Shown one piece after another: positions 9,560 to 18,054 of a stretch of 34,801 nt of DNA. Position numbers and translations under genes: made by a program. Position 1 is the stretch's first letter; each line of letters opens with the position of its first letter. The stretch is from an uncultured Arenicella sp. GTDB taxonomy: Bacteria; Pseudomonadota; Gammaproteobacteria; Arenicellales; Arenicellaceae. The notes under the pieces are model-generated. The model was not told the origin of the DNA. It made no database searches and was given only the letters and a program-made list of their open reading frames with translations. Location: assembly GCA_938045295.1 (NCBI GenBank), contig CALINO010000043.1, positions 1 through 34,801 on the forward strand, written 5' to 3'.

Positions 9560-9782
9560 ATTTTCAAAGCCTTTCTGGTATAAAACGCCCCTGAATCGAA
9601 TAGGGCGGTTGCAAAACCGAACTGTTTTTAGGTTAACATTTTAAAAACAAGCGGTTAGGCCGATTTTGCTGCATAAGCACGGTTGAGTAAGTTGCTTCGT
9701 TTTTATCAAATAGATAAAAACGTAATATTTACTCAAAAAACTAAGCGCCGAATTGAAGAAAAAAGTTTAGAAGGTTAGAACA
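9560..9782 (+). promoter_or_regulatory. rpmB-rpmG promoter and structured leader
   Basis: A TATAAA-like -10 near 9580 precedes a long AT-rich leader. Within it I see three possible stems: CGGTT-GCAA-AACCG near 9606-9619, GTTTTTA with TAAAAAC near 9624-9651, and a perfect 10-bp hairpin CGTTTTTATC-aaata-GATAAAAACG at 9698-9722. The hairpin lies 60 bp before rpmB and has no T tract after it, so it looks like a leader structure rather than a terminator. Autoregulation by a ribosomal protein is possible but not shown. Confidence 0.5.
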
Positions 9783-10019
9783 ATGTCTAGAGTATGTCAG
9801 GTAACTGGAAAAGGTACGACGTTTGGTAATAACGTGTCGCACGCTAAAAATCGTACGCGCCGCACTTTCCTACCAAATTTGCATTACCGCAAGTTTTGGG
9901 TAGAGAGTGAGAACCGTTGGGTTCGCCTACGTGTGTCGTCAAAAGGCATTCGTATTATTGATAAGAAGGGCATTGATACTGTTCTAGCGGATATTCGCGC
10001 CAACGGCGTGAAAGTTTAA
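9783..10019 (+). CDS. rpmB: 50S ribosomal protein bL28
   Basis: A 78-residue ribosomal protein of the large subunit. The sequence begins [20 protein letters not shown] and continues with [13 protein letters not shown], the usual bL28 signature, ending in the basic DIRANGVKV typical of proteobacteria. The start is supported by AGAAGG-type purines about 10 bases upstream. It is followed 70 bp later by rpmG, and the pair is a conserved operon. Confidence 0.98.
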   Translation: MSRVCQVTGKGTTFGNNVSHAKNRTRRTFLPNLHYRKFWVESENRWVRLRVSSKGIRIIDKKGIDTVLADIRANGVKV

Positions 10020-10089
10020 TAGGCCAACTCTTTTTACTATTGCTCATTTCACTATTGCTTAGTCAATAAAGAGAATTTAGGAGAAACTC

Positions 10090-10245
10090 ATGAGAGATAA
10101 AATTAAATTAGTGTCTAGCGCTAAAACCGGCCACTATTACACTACGACCAAAAATAAGCGTACTCAAACTGAAAAAATGGTGGTTAAAAAGTATGACCCT
10201 GTTGTACGTAAGCACGTAGAGTACAAAGAAGCTAAAATCAAATAA
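10090..10245 (+). CDS. rpmG: 50S ribosomal protein bL33
   Basis: A 51-residue ribosomal protein. The translation begins [20 protein letters not shown], then [20 protein letters not shown], and ends [10 protein letters not shown], which matches bL33 of the cysteine-free (zinc-independent) type throughout. The ribosome site AGGAGA precedes the ATG. It is the second gene of the rpmB operon, and a strong hairpin terminator lies 30 bp after the stop. Confidence 0.98.
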   Translation: MRDKIKLVSSAKTGHYYTTTKNKRTQTEKMVVKKYDPVVRKHVEYKEAKIK

Positions 10246-10274
10246 GATTGTCTTCAGCTTTTTTCTGCTTGTAG

Positions 10275-10301
10275 AAAAGCCAGCGCTAAGCTGGCTTTTT
10301 T
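10275..10301 (+). terminator. Rho-independent terminator after rpmG
   Basis: The stem AGCCAGC (10278-10284) pairs with GCTGGCT (10290-10296) around a 5-base loop and runs into a T tract at 10296-10301. A preceding A run would allow some activity on the other strand. Confidence 0.92.
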
Positions 10302-10441
10302 GTGGGCGCACGATTGTGCTACTATCAGCAGCCACATTTGTGTTTATTATTGTCTGTTTTCGCTTGTCGATGGCGCTACGTAAGAGAAATGATTACTGTA
10401 GGCCGTTGATGACTCTTTGATGTTATTTTTACTCTGTTGAT

Positions 10442-11818
10442 ATGTCCACAACCCCTGAAGAAGATGCACTGAAGTTACCCCCTCAAGCGATTGAGGCGGA
10501 GCAATCGATTCTTGGCTCCATGATGCTAGACAATCGGGTGATTGATGACATCAGTATGGAGCTCGAAGCCCGAGACTTTTACCGTAACGACCACCGCCTT
10601 ATTTACGATGAAATCGTTAAGTTAGGCACCGCAGGTGATGCCGCTGACGTGGTGACCGTGGCGGAAACGTTGACTCACCTTGGTGAGCTGGACAACGTTG
10701 GCGGCATGGCTTATTTGGGCTCATTAGCGAAAAACACACCGAATACTGGCAACGTAAAATCGTACGCCAAAATCGTGCGCGAACGCGCGATCTTGCGGCG
10801 TTTAATTGAAAGCGCCAACGACATTATTAAGCGAGCCTATCAACCTGACGGTCGAACACCGGAAGAGGTGCTTGATTTTGCCGAGTCGTCTATTTTTGAA
10901 ATTGCCAAAAATAACACGCAAGCCAAAGCCGGCTTTCAGAAAATTGACGTACTGTTAAAAGAAGCCGTACAAAAAATTGATGAGCTGTTTAAGACTAAAG
11001 CCACGGTGACCGGTGTTTCAACCGGTTTTACTGATCTAGACAAGCAAACCAGTGGTATGCAGGGCGGTGACTTGGTGGTGGTGGCTGGAAGGCCGTCAAT
11101 GGGTAAAACATCGTTTTCAATGAACTTGATTGAAAATGCCGCCATTAAAGAAGATTTGCCTGTGGCGGTGTTCAGTATGGAGATGCCGGGTGCCCAATTG
11201 GCCACTCGTATGATGGCGTCGCTGAGCCGAGTTGACTCGGGCAAGCTAAGAACCGGCCAATTAGAAAATGAAGATTGGCCGAAGCTGACCTCTGCGGTGA
11301 GTATTCTCAATGAAAAGAGCATTTACATTGATGACACGCCTAACTTATCGCCCCTAGAAGTGCGAACACGAGCCAGAAGGTTGGCCGCGGAACACGAGCA
11401 CGGTTTGGGTTTAATCATGCTCGATTACCTGCAACTTATGCGCGGTAACGACAGTGGAAACAGCGAAAACAGAACCTTAGAAATTTCAAACATTACTCGG
11501 GCTTTGAAAGGCTTAGCCAAAGAGCTTGAGTGCCCGATTATTGTGCTCTCACAGCTTAACCGAAGTTTGGAACAACGGCCGAATAAACGCCCGGTGATGT
11601 CCGACTTACGTGAATCAGGCGCGATTGAGCAAGACGCCGACGTGATTATGTTTATTTATCGTGACGAAGTTTATAACAAGGAGTCGGAATCCAAAGGCAT
11701 TGCTGAAATCATCATAGGCAAACAACGTAATGGCCCCATTGGCACGGTTAGATTGGCGTGGTTGGGGCAATACACTCGCTTTGAAAATTACGCAGGCCCG
11801 CAGTTTGATGATGAGTAA
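10442..11818 (+). CDS. dnaB: Replicative DNA helicase
   Basis: Hexameric helicase that unwinds DNA at the replication fork and binds primase through its N-terminal domain. The 458 residues are typical. The N-terminal domain (PPQAIEAEQSILGSMMLDN) is followed by the linker, the RecA-like domain with Walker A GRPSMGKTS at about residue 218, the VFSMEMPGAQLATRM motif, Walker B LGLIMLDYLQLM and the sensor region LSQLNRSLEQRPNKRPVMSD, where an inserted intein would normally sit; none is present. No strong ribosome site precedes ATG 10442. It is followed 49 bp later by alr, as in many gammaproteobacteria. Confidence 0.98.
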   Translation: MSTTPEEDALKLPPQAIEAEQSILGSMMLDNRVIDDISMELEARDFYRNDHRLIYDEIVKLGTAGDAADVVTVAETLTHLGELDNVGGMAYLGSLAKNTPNTGNVKSYAKIVRERAILRRLIESANDIIKRAYQPDGRTPEEVLDFAESSIFEIAKNNTQAKAGFQKIDVLLKEAVQKIDELFKTKATVTGVSTGFTDLDKQTSGMQGGDLVVVAGRPSMGKTSFSMNLIENAAIKEDLPVAVFSMEMPGAQLATRMMASLSRVDSGKLRTGQLENEDWPKLTSAVSILNEKSIYIDDTPNLSPLEVRTRARRLAAEHEHGLGLIMLDYLQLMRGNDSGNSENRTLEISNITRALKGLAKELECPIIVLSQLNRSLEQRPNKRPVMSDLRESGAIEQDADVIMFIYRDEVYNKESESKGIAEIIIGKQRNGPIGTVRLAWLGQYTRFENYAGPQFDDE

Positions 11819-11867
11819 GTCGTGCTGTTTGCGAGCACGGCCGTATTGTTATATGTGAGATTTTATT

Positions 11868-12965
11868 TTGGATAATTCCCGTTGTTATGTGGAGATTAAT
11901 CGCTCCGCATTCAGTCATAATTTACGCCGTGTGCGAGAGTTAGCGCCGGCGGCACAAGTCATGGCGGTGATTAAAGCCAACGGCTATGGGCACGGAATGC
12001 AATTGGCCGCTCAAGGGTTAGAGCAAGCCGATGAGTTTGCCGTTACCAGCGTGCAAGATGCCAACGCATTGCGCGCCATGGGCATGACAAAATCTCTGAC
12101 CTTACTGTCAGCGACGTTTTCAGTCAGTGATGTCACTGGCTTTGCAGAAAAAAACATTCGCCCGGTTATTTACGACTACGACCAGCTTGGTTTGCTTAAA
12201 GAGTTACCAGCTAACGCTGATCTTAATGTCTGGTTGAAACTGGACACCGGTATGGGGCGCTTAGGTTTCAGTGCTCAAGAGTTGCCAACAATCAGAGCGC
12301 GATTAGACGCGTTGCCGGGCATATCTCAGGTCAGTTTAATGACACACTTGGCTAATGCGGACCAGCCTGAGTCGCCCGTGAATCAATTGCAATTTGACGC
12401 CTTAAATGAAGCGTTAGAGGCCGCTAAGCGCAATGATCAAACGTATCAACAATTGAGTGTGCTCAATTCAGCCGGTATTGTTGGTTTTGCTGAGCAGGCC
12501 GCCGACACAGTGCGCCCAGGGTTGATGCTGTATGGCATCTCGCCACAACAAGGGGTGTCTGCGCATGCGCTGGGTTTGAAACCGGTTATGTCGTTTAAAA
12601 GCCACGTTATTTCGGTGCGCAGTCTGCCTTCTGGCAGTCGTATTGGTTACGGCGGAACCTACACCCTTGATGGTGATTCGCGCATAGCTTACGTGGCCTG
12701 TGGTTATGGTGACGGTTATCCGCGCCACGCGCCCTCAGGCACCACGGTATTAGTGAATGGCTTTTTAGTGCCGCTTGTGGGGCGTGTGTCGATGGACATT
12801 ATTGCCGTTGATATTGGCGAACTGCCAGTGCAGGTGGGCGATGTGGTGACTCTTTGGGGCGAAGACAACCCCGTTGAAGAAGTGGCCGCGGCGGCGGGCA
12901 CCATTGCTTATGAATTAACCTGCGGTATTACTGAGCGAGTTAGCCGAGTGATTCGTGATGAGTGA
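11868..12965 (+). CDS. alr: Alanine racemase
   Basis: PLP enzyme that interconverts L- and D-alanine for peptidoglycan. The TIM-barrel domain carries the PLP lysine in VIKANGYGHG (Lys36), and the C-terminal beta domain has the catalytic Tyr in RIGYGGTYTL plus GYGDGYPRH and RVSMDII. The 365-residue frame starts with TTG at 11868; there is no ATG that preserves the conserved N-terminus CYVEINRSAFSHNL, and a GTG at about 11889 would cut into it. The dnaB-alr gap holds a small hairpin, CGTGCT with AGCACG (11821-11839), lacking a T tract. Confidence 0.97.
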   Translation: MDNSRCYVEINRSAFSHNLRRVRELAPAAQVMAVIKANGYGHGMQLAAQGLEQADEFAVTSVQDANALRAMGMTKSLTLLSATFSVSDVTGFAEKNIRPVIYDYDQLGLLKELPANADLNVWLKLDTGMGRLGFSAQELPTIRARLDALPGISQVSLMTHLANADQPESPVNQLQFDALNEALEAAKRNDQTYQQLSVLNSAGIVGFAEQAADTVRPGLMLYGISPQQGVSAHALGLKPVMSFKSHVISVRSLPSGSRIGYGGTYTLDGDSRIAYVACGYGDGYPRHAPSGTTVLVNGFLVPLVGRVSMDIIAVDIGELPVQVGDVVTLWGEDNPVEEVAAAAGTIAYELTCGITERVSRVIRDE

Positions 12966-13047
12966 CTATTAATTAGTAGCGCCCGTTATCTAAAAAATAA
13001 ACGTAAGGCGTAAATAGAAACAGGGCCACTGCCCAATAAAAAAGCCT

Positions 13048-14430
13048 ATGGCAAAAAAATCAAGCAAACACTTTATTTGTTCTGAATGCGGTACCAACCA
13101 CTCTAAGTGGGCTGGGCAATGCGACTGTGGACAATGGAATACCATTGTTGAATTTAAAGAATCAGCCAGCCGAGCCGGTGCGGTGTCGGCCATAGCCAGA
13201 GGCTATTCAGGGGCACGTGAGTCGGTGCAAAAGCTAAGCGACATTAAGCCTGAAGAGTCGCCTCGGTTTTCAACCAAAAACCCCGAATTCGACCGAGTGC
13301 TTGGCGGTGGTATTGTGCCGGGCAGCGTTATATTGTTGGCGGGCACGCCGGGTGCGGGTAAGTCCACTCTCACCACTCAAGTGTTGTGCGAAGTGGGCGA
13401 TAACATTGAATGCTTTTTGGTGTCGGCGGAAGAATCGGCCAACCAAATCAGCCGTCGGGCTGAACGGTTAGCGCTTAAAACAGACAAGCTGAACGTGGCG
13501 ATTGAGACTGATGTGCTTGCTATTTTGACCATGATTCAAGAAGTGAAGGCTAAGTTTGTGGTGATTGATTCATTGCAAGCCATGCATCACCCTGATGTGC
13601 AAGGTGCGCCGGGTGGCGTAGGGCAGTTGCGCGAATGCATGCAAGTGCTAACGCAGCACGCCAAGCAAAACGACGTAGCGATGATTATCATTTGCCACAC
13701 CACCAAAGACGGCTCAGTAGCCGGGCCACGGGTAGTGGAACACATTGGCGACGTCATGCTGATGATTGAAGTGGTTGCTGCGTCACGTTTTAGAGAGATT
13801 CGAGCCGCTAAAAACCGCTTTGGTTCCACCAGTGAGTTGGGGTTGTTGGCGATGATGCCGGATAACGGTTACCTCAAAGCCGTTACTAACCCTTCGGCCA
13901 TCTTTTTGGATCGCAGTCGAGATGCCAAACCCGGTTCGATGGTTGCGTCATTGTGGGAAGGTTCGCGTTCTTTATTAGTGGAAATACAAGCCTTGGTGAT
14001 TGATTCGCATCAAGGCAACCCTCGTCGTTTGGCCGTAGGCATTGATCAAAATCGGCTTAACATGTTGGTGGCGGTGTTGGTTCGCCATGCAGACTTGGCA
14101 ATGTACGATCAAGAGCTGTACGTCAACTTGGTGGGTGGCTTACGCTCAACCGACCCAAGCACCGATTTACCGGTGGTTTTGGCAATGGTGTCGTCGTTTA
14201 TTAATCGAGCCATACCGCAAGACTGGGTGGCTTTTGGTGAGTTAGGCTTGTCTGGGGATGTTCGTTCGGTGCCCAGTGGCTTAGAGCGCATTAAGCAGGC
14301 TTCTCAGCAAGGGTTCTCGCATTGCATATGCCCCAAAGGCAATGTGCCCAAGAATGTATCGTCCAGCATGAAAGTTTACCCGGTTGAAACGCTCTCAGAA
14401 GCCATTGCCTGCTTAGAACAAGCCTATTAA
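13048..14430 (+). CDS. radA: DNA repair protein RadA with an altered zinc finger
   Basis: RadA (Sms) is a RecA-like branch-migration helicase in recombination. The N-terminal zinc finger reads CSECGTNHSKWAGQCDCGQW: the second pair is C-x-C (Cys25, Cys27) instead of the usual C-x2-C. Walker A GTPGAGKSTLTTQ lies at about 100, the RadA-specific KNRFG motif in AAKNRFGSTSELG follows, and a Lon-protease-like C-terminal domain completes the 460 residues. The frame is intact, so the one-residue deletion is not a frameshift. The gene lies after alr and ends at a hairpin terminator that overlaps the convergent leuD end. Confidence 0.96.
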   Translation: MAKKSSKHFICSECGTNHSKWAGQCDCGQWNTIVEFKESASRAGAVSAIARGYSGARESVQKLSDIKPEESPRFSTKNPEFDRVLGGGIVPGSVILLAGTPGAGKSTLTTQVLCEVGDNIECFLVSAEESANQISRRAERLALKTDKLNVAIETDVLAILTMIQEVKAKFVVIDSLQAMHHPDVQGAPGGVGQLRECMQVLTQHAKQNDVAMIIICHTTKDGSVAGPRVVEHIGDVMLMIEVVAASRFREIRAAKNRFGSTSELGLLAMMPDNGYLKAVTNPSAIFLDRSRDAKPGSMVASLWEGSRSLLVEIQALVIDSHQGNPRRLAVGIDQNRLNMLVAVLVRHADLAMYDQELYVNLVGGLRSTDPSTDLPVVLAMVSSFINRAIPQDWVAFGELGLSGDVRSVPSGLERIKQASQQGFSHCICPKGNVPKNVSSSMKVYPVETLSEAIACLEQAY

Positions 14431-14456
14431 CTATTCGTCGTGTTTGCGTGTGCTTG

Positions 14457-14498
14457 AGCGAACGTAAGTCGGCGCTAGTAAAGCCACGTTCGCTTTTT
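14457..14498 (+). terminator. Terminator after radA, overlapping the end of leuD
   Basis: AGCGAACGT (14457-14465) pairs perfectly with ACGTTCGCT (14486-14494), followed by TTTT. The loop is 20 bases and can itself pair GGC with GCC. The right arm and loop lie inside the last codons of the opposing leuD gene. Confidence 0.75.
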
Positions 14499-15074
14499 CT
14501 GATCCGCGTTTCTAAACGCGTTAATCTCTTCTGAAAGTTGCAAGGTAGAGCTGATCGGGTCTAAGCCTTCAAGCAGGCTCTCACGATCGTTGCCCGCCAA
14601 TTCAAATACCACAGATTCACCTGCAAATGAGATTTTTTGACTGCGCAGGTCAATGTCAATTTCATTGTTTTTGTGGCGTAGAATTTGATCTATTTTTTCG
14701 CTGCTTAATTGAATCGGCAAAATACCGTTAGCAATGCAATTGCGGTAGAAAATAGCGCCAAAGCTTTCGGCAATAATGCATTTAAATCCATACTCTTTTA
14801 GCGCCCAAACTGCGTGTTCACGCGATGAGCCACAACCGAAATTACGCTTAGAAATTAAAATGCTGGCATCAGCGTATCCAGGTTGGTTCAAAATGAAATC
14901 TGGATTGGGGATGCGTGCTTTTTCGTCCAGATAACGCCACACCGCGAACAAACCATCGCACAGCCCAAGCTTGGATACGGTTTTCATTTCGCGTGACGGA
15001 ATAATGGCGTCGGTATCTATATTATTGCGTAGTAGCGGGGCGGCAATGCCGGTGTGTGTAATAAATTTTTCCAT
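14475..15074 (-). CDS. LeuD-type hydro-lyase small subunit
   Basis: Small swivelling domain of an aconitase-superfamily (de)hydratase of the isopropylmalate type. The 199 residues show NIDTDAIIPSREMK, NPDFILNQPGYADASILI and FGCGSSREHAVWALKEYGF. Canonical leucine-pathway LeuD has a IIPKQFLK-like motif where this has IIPSREMK, which I associate with a second LeuD subtype seen in some proteobacteria. It lies 13 bp behind the large subunit. No leuA or leuB is nearby; the neighbours are catabolic. Possible substrates include citraconate/citramalate, dimethylmaleate or similar branched dicarboxylates. Isopropylmalate isomerase in leucine synthesis remains the alternative. Confidence 0.85.
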   Translation of the reverse strand: MEKFITHTGIAAPLLRNNIDTDAIIPSREMKTVSKLGLCDGLFAVWRYLDEKARIPNPDFILNQPGYADASILISKRNFGCGSSREHAVWALKEYGFKCIIAESFGAIFYRNCIANGILPIQLSSEKIDQILRHKNNEIDIDLRSQKISFAGESVVFELAGNDRESLLEGLDPISSTLQLSEEINAFRNADQKKRTWLY

Positions 15075-15087
15075 AACTGTGAGTAAA

Positions 15088-16485
15088 CTAGGCGCTTTTA
15101 ATAAAACCAGCGCACGCTGAGGCCGCGACGGTTAATGGGCTGGCAATGTGTGTTCTGGTTTTGGGGCCTTGTCGGCCTTCAAAATTTCGGTTGGTGCTGG
15201 AAATAACACGTTTATTAGGGCCAAATGTTTCACCGCCAGCGTAAAAGCACATAGAGCAACCCGATTCACGCCATTCAAAGCCTGCATCGATTAATACTTT
15301 GTCGATGCCTTCGGCTTCAGCTTCGCGTTTTACTCGGCTTGACCCTGGCACGCAAATGGCTGAAACGCCGTCCGCCACTTTTTTACCGCGTAAAAAATCA
15401 GCCACTAAGCGCAAATCACTGAGCCGGCTGTTGGTGCATGAGCCAATAAATGCGGCGTCAATTTTGACACTATTAATGTCGTCGCCTGGGGTTAGGGCCA
15501 TGTATTGCAATGCGCGCTGCATGGCTTCGCGGCGAGTGGAACTGATGTCTTGTAATTCGTCAGGGTTCGGTACTTGGCCATTGGCTGGCATTGCGTCTTG
15601 CGGGCTGGTACCCCAAGTAACACTGTGCTTGATGTCTTTGCAATCAATATTAACTTCCTGATCAAAGCGGGCATTGGGGTCTGAATGCAATGTTTGCCAA
15701 TGCGCTACTGCTTTATCCCATTGTTCGCCGCTGGGCGCATATGGCCGGCCTTTGACGTATTCAATCGTTTTTTCATCCGGTGCAACCAACCCAGTAAAGG
15801 CTGAAAATTCCACCGCCATATTGCACAGAGTTAGCCGTGCTTCTACGCTTAAGTTTGAAATGGCTTCGCCTGCAAACTCAACCGCATAGCCACTGCCGCC
15901 AGCGGTACCGAGCAGGCTGATCAAGTGTATGATCATGTCTTTTGCGCTCACACCGTCAGACAACGTGCCATTAAAGTTAACCCGCATGCTTTTCGGTTTT
16001 TGTACGCGCAATGTGTTGGTGGCAAGAGCGTGTTCGGCATTGGTGGAACCAATACCCCACGCAAGGGCACCTAGCCCACCTAGAGTGCAGGTATGGCTGT
16101 CTGGGCACACCAGAGTGATGCCCGGTTGAGCAATGCCCAGTTCAGGCGAAACTACGTGCGCAATTCCTTGATCAGGATGAGTTAAATCAAAGAGTTGGAT
16201 ACCTGCGCGCTCAGCCGCTTGCCGAGTTGCTTGAATAAATTTTTCGCCGCCCGGCATTTCCGTATTGTCATTACGGCCTAAACGTGTGCTGACAATGTGA
16301 TCCATGGTGCAAAACACGTTTTCTGGCGAGGCTATTGTGCGGCCACTTTCTTCAAGGCTCAATAACGCAATACTGCCAGTACGCTCATGCAAAAATACTC
16401 GGTCAATATTCAGCAAATATTCCGAGTCGCCAAGCTCACTAATTACATGTACTTGCCACAGTTTTTCAAATAAAGATGACGTCAT
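15088..16485 (-). CDS. LeuC-type hydro-lyase large subunit (4Fe-4S)
   Basis: Large catalytic subunit that holds the 4Fe-4S cluster and hydrates or isomerises a dicarboxylic acid. Cluster ligands are visible as the Cys of GSCTNSRLSDL and the C-x2-C of SGCSMCFYAGG. Other family motifs include CPDSHTCTLGGLGALAWGIG, CVPGSSRVKREAE and SSTNRNFEGRQGP. At 465 residues it has normal LeuC length. It forms a heterodimer gene pair with the following small subunit. An operator-like site is found 40-61 bp upstream of its start (16525-16546), shared with other catabolic units here, which argues for a catabolic rather than leucine-biosynthetic role. The precise substrate cannot be read from sequence. Confidence 0.88.
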   Translation of the reverse strand: MTSSLFEKLWQVHVISELGDSEYLLNIDRVFLHERTGSIALLSLEESGRTIASPENVFCTMDHIVSTRLGRNDNTEMPGGEKFIQATRQAAERAGIQLFDLTHPDQGIAHVVSPELGIAQPGITLVCPDSHTCTLGGLGALAWGIGSTNAEHALATNTLRVQKPKSMRVNFNGTLSDGVSAKDMIIHLISLLGTAGGSGYAVEFAGEAISNLSVEARLTLCNMAVEFSAFTGLVAPDEKTIEYVKGRPYAPSGEQWDKAVAHWQTLHSDPNARFDQEVNIDCKDIKHSVTWGTSPQDAMPANGQVPNPDELQDISSTRREAMQRALQYMALTPGDDINSVKIDAAFIGSCTNSRLSDLRLVADFLRGKKVADGVSAICVPGSSRVKREAEAEGIDKVLIDAGFEWRESGCSMCFYAGGETFGPNKRVISSTNRNFEGRQGPKTRTHIASPLTVAASACAGFIKSA

Positions 16486-16524
16486 TATGTGATTTTAACG
16501 GGGGAAATAGTTAAGGTTCGTTCT

Positions 16525-16546
16525 ATTTATATAAAGATATAACAAT
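16525..16546. promoter_or_regulatory. Operator-like site upstream of leuC
   Basis: ATTTATATA-AAGA-TATAACAAT. The right arm is identical to the right arm of the best site at 28806 and the left arm matches 7 of 9 positions, with the same 4-bp spacer. Confidence 0.5.
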
Positions 16547-16659
16547 ATATCAAATAAAGCAAAGTTTAACGAAATTATTCGTGCTTTGAAGAACGAAAAG
16601 AAAGGGGCTCTAGAGGTTTAATTACTAGAACGCAGGGTTAGGCCGTGTAAAGCGTGGTA

Positions 16660-16968
16660 TTACCAGATTTTTCCGTTTATCCAAGTTCCGGCGGCGGGGG
16701 TAAAATGATGAAATTCGACGTGTTCATACACGCCATTCTTCACGTACGGATCTTGTTGAAATAAGGTTTGGGCCTGTTCTAGGCTGTCGGTTGCATAAAT
16801 GAATGTACTGCCATGGGGGCTGGCATTGTCGATGTTGATTGGCTTTTGAGGGCCCGCGATCAGTACTTGATCTAATACAGTTTCAATGTAATCAAGGTGT
16901 GCTTGTAAATACTCTTGGCGCAAATGCGGGGCATTTTTAGAGTCTTTGCAGATGACAAGGATTGGCAT
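16660..16968 (-). CDS. YciI family protein
   Basis: A 102-residue protein of the YciI/YCII superfamily, small dimeric alpha-beta barrels related to muconolactone isomerase and EthD folds. The start MPILVICKDSKNAPHLRQEYLQAHLDYIE and the centre ADSLEQAQTLFQQDPYVKNGVY-type stretch (here ATDSLEQAQTLFQQDPYVKN) match the family pattern with a His in the first helix. Members often act in dechlorination or ring isomerisation, or have no known activity, so only the fold is claimed. It follows the cupin gene by 90 bp and precedes leuC on the same strand. Confidence 0.8.
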   Translation of the reverse strand: MPILVICKDSKNAPHLRQEYLQAHLDYIETVLDQVLIAGPQKPINIDNASPHGSTFIYATDSLEQAQTLFQQDPYVKNGVYEHVEFHHFTPAAGTWINGKIW

Positions 16969-17058
16969 GCGAGGAGTGTAAACCGGATTTGATGCTATCG
17001 CCAGTAGGCAAACAGCCTCAGTGTTTAGTCTGAGGCTGCTTGACCCTTAAAAGCTGGC

Positions 17059-17961
17059 TTATTGGTAATTAGGGTCTTCCCATTTACCGGCAGAACGAGA
17101 TCGTACAGGCTGCAGCATTGCTGGCGGCTCGCTTTGAGGGTAGTCGTCGCCCCAGTTTACCGGGTCGCCGTGCATTTCCACTCGAGCATTGTCGGTGTAC
17201 CAGTCCACTAAGTCGCCATCGCAGCGTAATAGGAAAGTGGCGCCTTCTTCTTCACCGGCGGTGAAATCACCGTGGCGTATGTGCGCTGGGCGGAAGAAGT
17301 AAGTGCCTGGGTTTAGTGACCCATAGTTGTAGTGAAATGAGCCGCCTAATGTGTATGACTCTTCAAATACAGGGTGGTGTGCCAACGGGTGCTCACGCCA
17401 GCCGGGCTTGGCTTTAATTAAACGAGTGTAAAAGCCGGTAATTGGGTCACGGTACATAAGCTTGATGTACAAGCCGGGCACGGGTGTGCCGCCTCGCTCA
17501 AAGTCCATCGGGCTGCCATGCTTAGGGTCGGTCACTTCGTACCAGTCCATTTCATTGGTGTGCACAATGGTTAATTCGTTTTCTTTGGGCTTGTCCGGTG
17601 AATCGGCGTCGGCCGGGGTAAATTGCCAATCGCCGTATTCGCGAAACAGCAGTATTTCGGTTCCGGCATCCACACTCAATGCGGGTGTCAGTACGCCTTT
17701 AGGGGCACAAAAATAGCTGCCTTCGCCTAATTTTTCGTCACCAATACGTACTTCACCTTTGAGCACGTACCACTCGGTCATGGCATTGTGTATGCCTTGA
17801 ACGCGTGTCCAGTCGCTCTTGAAGTTAACGCGCAATGAGGCAGAGCCGTCTTCTTCGTCGTAACTTAGGTTTTTTTGTACCGCATCGCCTTGGCCGTGTG
17901 GCAACTCGGCAGGGTGCGAAATTAGGTCATCTTCGTGGATGAATTCTACGTGTGGTCTCAT
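17059..17961 (-). CDS. Two-domain cupin (DUF4437-like)
   Basis: A 300-residue cytoplasmic protein made of two cupin halves. The first half carries GIHNAMTEWYVLKGEVRIGD and EGSYFCAPKGV; the second carries HPLAHHPVFEESYTLGGSF and YFFRPAHIRHGDF, whose His and Glu residues fit a metal site. This resembles DUF4437/ChrR-type cupins, for which no general reaction is known; a dioxygenase or isomerase is possible. The start is set by GGAG 8 bases before ATG 17961. It lies between the LysR regulator and the YciI gene in a run of minus-strand genes. Confidence 0.75.
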   Translation of the reverse strand: MRPHVEFIHEDDLISHPAELPHGQGDAVQKNLSYDEEDGSASLRVNFKSDWTRVQGIHNAMTEWYVLKGEVRIGDEKLGEGSYFCAPKGVLTPALSVDAGTEILLFREYGDWQFTPADADSPDKPKENELTIVHTNEMDWYEVTDPKHGSPMDFERGGTPVPGLYIKLMYRDPITGFYTRLIKAKPGWREHPLAHHPVFEESYTLGGSFHYNYGSLNPGTYFFRPAHIRHGDFTAGEEEGATFLLRCDGDLVDWYTDNARVEMHGDPVNWGDDYPQSEPPAMLQPVRSRSAGKWEDPNYQ

Positions 17962-18014
17962 TAGTACGCTCCAGGTGGTATCAATGTGAATAAATTAGCA
18001 AAAAAAACAAATAG

Positions 18015-18035
18015 ATAAAAATAGATAATTTTTAT
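18015..18035 (-). terminator. Weak AT-rich hairpin after the lysR gene
   Basis: ATAAAAAT and ATTTTTAT arms pair around a 5-base loop, 20 bp past the LysR stop, with a T-rich run following on the minus strand. The stem has no G or C pairs, so termination would be weak. Confidence 0.35.
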
Positions 18036-18054
18036 TTTTTTAATAGATTATCGT

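Noticed and set aside
11821-11839. Hairpin between dnaB and alr as a terminator
   Set aside because: The 6-bp stem is not followed by a T tract and alr starts about 30 bp later, so read-through is likely.
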